Shown here: in pieces, positions 29,701-30,153 of the stretch
How positions within the stretch are numbered: the first letter of the stretch is position 1
Layout of the letters: every line of letters begins with the position of its first letter
Source of the DNA: a virus
Length of the DNA: 30,153 nt
Strand: one strand, 5' to 3'
Virus record (IMG/VR): IMGVR_UViG_3300046096_000025
Span: 1 to 30,153 of that record
Made by a program: the position numbers and the translations under genes
The notes under the pieces: model-generated
The model's database searches: none
Told to the model about the DNA's origin: nothing
The model's input: the letters and a program-made list of their open reading frames with translations, nothing else

Positions 29701-30153
29701 TATACTTGTTGCGAGCAATACGGAAACTAGCCCAGTCAATTTCTGCATTGCTTAGACCCTTACCGTAGAATGGATTACGCAAGTAGTCCGCAATAATTTC
29801 TGCTGGGTTTGTTGAGTAACGCTCACGTCCTGCGTTAACATCACTAACATAATCAGTTGCTTCAGCAGTTGAATCCAATGGCAACACTTTGCGTCCTAAC
29901 ATTGTTACTTTGATGTTAGGAATGTTGCCTGTGAATGGATTGTTGTCTGCTTCTGCTTGTGTGGTTGCTTTCTTCCACTCATAACGCACAAACAATGTTG
30001 ATAAACCGTTGTAAGCGTTGGTAGTTTTCCAACCCGGTGCTGCACTGAGCAAACTGTGTTGACCAACAGGGCTACCACTGGCGTTAATACCAAATTGCTT
30101 ACCATACCAAAACTGCATACGCACACGATTTGCATATTTGCCCTTGGCTACAT
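26726..30153 (-). CDS. J-like tail-tip / host-specificity protein, main part (5' end lies at 1-560)
   Basis: Bases 30027-30153 repeat the start of the window, so the unique part is 26726-30026. Joined with 1-560 it encodes 1286 residues. The region from joined residue about 155 has the beta-strand and helix arrangement of phage tail-tip attachment proteins (LSSLFVRYEWKKATTQ-like strands, IIADYLRNPFYGKGLSNAEI, LLQGCRSYLPYVQGAYKLKV). MARLLFEKSRYQESLNLKVT and ELEPGDNIQVQGNVLTL complete the hub. A Pro/Thr/Gly linker near joined residue 580 (VPPTPTPPPVNT) leads to repeated fibronectin-like strands and then a variable C-terminus, the likely receptor-binding region. It ends in ATGA with the 241-residue gene. 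Confidence 0.9.
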   Translation of the reverse strand, partial: VAKGKYANRVRMQFWYGKQFGINASGSPVGQHSLLSAAPGWKTTNAYNGLSTLFVRYEWKKATTQAEADNNPFTGNIPNIKVTMLGRKVLPLDSTAEATDYVSDVNAGRERYSTNPAEIIADYLRNPFYGKGLSNAEIDWASFRIARNKYNQEVTYVSGVKGPILTTNVVLDTNQTIFNNLKSLLQGCRSYLPYVQGAYKLKVEDAGNATDILSGSATIAATFTPDNIVGDISYSGIPRGSKYTQYEVTYVDPNNKWATNTAVYPVLEEDRNAYAAVDGGRENKGSATFPTITNYAMAYDMARLLFEKSRYQESLNLKVTSQAMELEPGDNIQVQGNVLTLTIGEDAIPWRIISIKLNDDWSYDLGCVRNPDSIYPHGRANERDVILPPYIPKYDTILYPRPETDLGLYPPSYAYIGTGSITSPLDPPTPTDPTGTTGGGVGAGDGTQNTNPVTVPPTPTPPPVNTLVDYIDVLKADYTVSGGSVNATIEFLQPPNPNYAGVDFWYKRNIATDTVYKTAQSTTIPGAGQKVSYTFTDLIKGQTPYIVISRVRYTNDYNSTVRGTFTLNVSGAISTEPITDLPPQTQAGWTPPNTTPDPAPVNVGFNSIQAIPTYESAGVPTEDRGLVWTLIQDINQVPYTTEIAGVNIYYKQQDATYWTKHEETFNGSYQPGQAYTFTPTLDLGIRTYPGSDTDPGVPGDPLDDYDFIVRFRYKSGVESTVQLRWMGVNVENTTGAIVLSSFGSGDRLCISEEAGKYQPTLAPAGAVADTRDMHIGIQTVTTLGTGDVINFRITPPDIADRGNWYGVRVRVRTIPLGGGTSAFDTYSYLPVSSSGGIYSITNVPTAYDRKIQYVLTPVVRYGGAKTEGRYSWVGEGTVHKRQTAVDYPSDANWIRALSFKEMSSVNIPELEATPFPTANAVVAVKSWKRVFKNTGYLNSPNYTYFELEYNASHITGLTGVRIYRRAYEPATYTAAKYYGLGRWEYIDVVPGTNATTLDNGNVLVNLRTSTGFTEFNTYYGTTGNTDPLENTTYGWAVKKVLHPLGLRNEFVIVAQTSAGYSVKGIQCAFITGNGVTTTPNPNKEVTLSDYDSCVAGYKRNIEPGGDGSRANTADASLLTANSNTAANYYVAPTPTRGSSVI
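30027..30153. repeat. Terminal direct repeat, right copy (circular contig overlap)
   Basis: Exact copy of bases 1-127. Remove one copy before treating the sequence as a 30,026-bp circle. Confidence 0.93.

Noticed and set aside
1-30153. CRISPR array, IS element, integrase/att sites
   Set aside because: No regularly spaced repeats, no transposase or integrase-like protein, and the terminal repeat is explained by contig circularity.

Overview
The window is a complete, probably circular genome of a tailed DNA phage. Bases 1-127 recur exactly at 30027-30153, so the non-redundant length is 30,026 bp. The repeat length matches the largest k-mer of a common short-read assembler, so it looks like the overlap of a circular or circularly permuted contig, not a biological terminal repeat. 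The largest gene (J-like tail-tip protein) runs through the join and is cut in two here. A tape measure, tail tubes, G/GT chaperones with a -1 frameshift site, and no sheath or baseplate genes point to a siphovirus. No integrase, repressor or partition gene was recognised, so a lytic lifestyle is likely. One small lipoprotein and consensus sigma70-type promoters suggest a Gram-negative bacterial host; the species cannot be named from the sequence.

All genes but one read leftward (minus strand), packed with ATGA or TAATG overlaps. In transcription order: (1) a 503-bp structured non-coding region beside a TTGACA/TATAAA promoter at about 24.0 kb; (2) a divergent family A DNA polymerase, two small unknown genes and a terminator; (3) a terminase-small-subunit-like gene and a terminator; (4) a fully consensus promoter (TTGACA-17-TATAAT) driving a lipoprotein and five small genes; (5) an appendage cassette (19.5-12.9 kb) of modular fibre proteins, a LamG-like lectin, an Ig-like protein and an HNH endonuclease; (6) TerL, portal, endonuclease VII, scaffold and capsid; (7) an intergenic control region with two terminator hairpins and a promoter; (8) connector, tail terminator, two tandem tail-tube paralogues, HK97 gp10-like protein, G/GT chaperones, tape measure and tail-tip genes; (9) across the join, the J-like protein, then two accessory tail proteins, a holin/XhlA-like membrane protein and a terminator; (10) a zinc-knuckle protein leading back to the non-coding region. 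The only rightward gene is an HNH endonuclease at 1038-1394.

The genome makes its own particle but brings little replication machinery: one unusual exonuclease-less PolA-like polymerase and no recognisable helicase, primase or SSB. No endolysin was recognised. The most unusual items are the divergent polymerase, the non-coding region with interleaved inverted repeats, a probable AUU start codon, the paired tail tubes and the terminator-containing leader downstream of the capsid gene.
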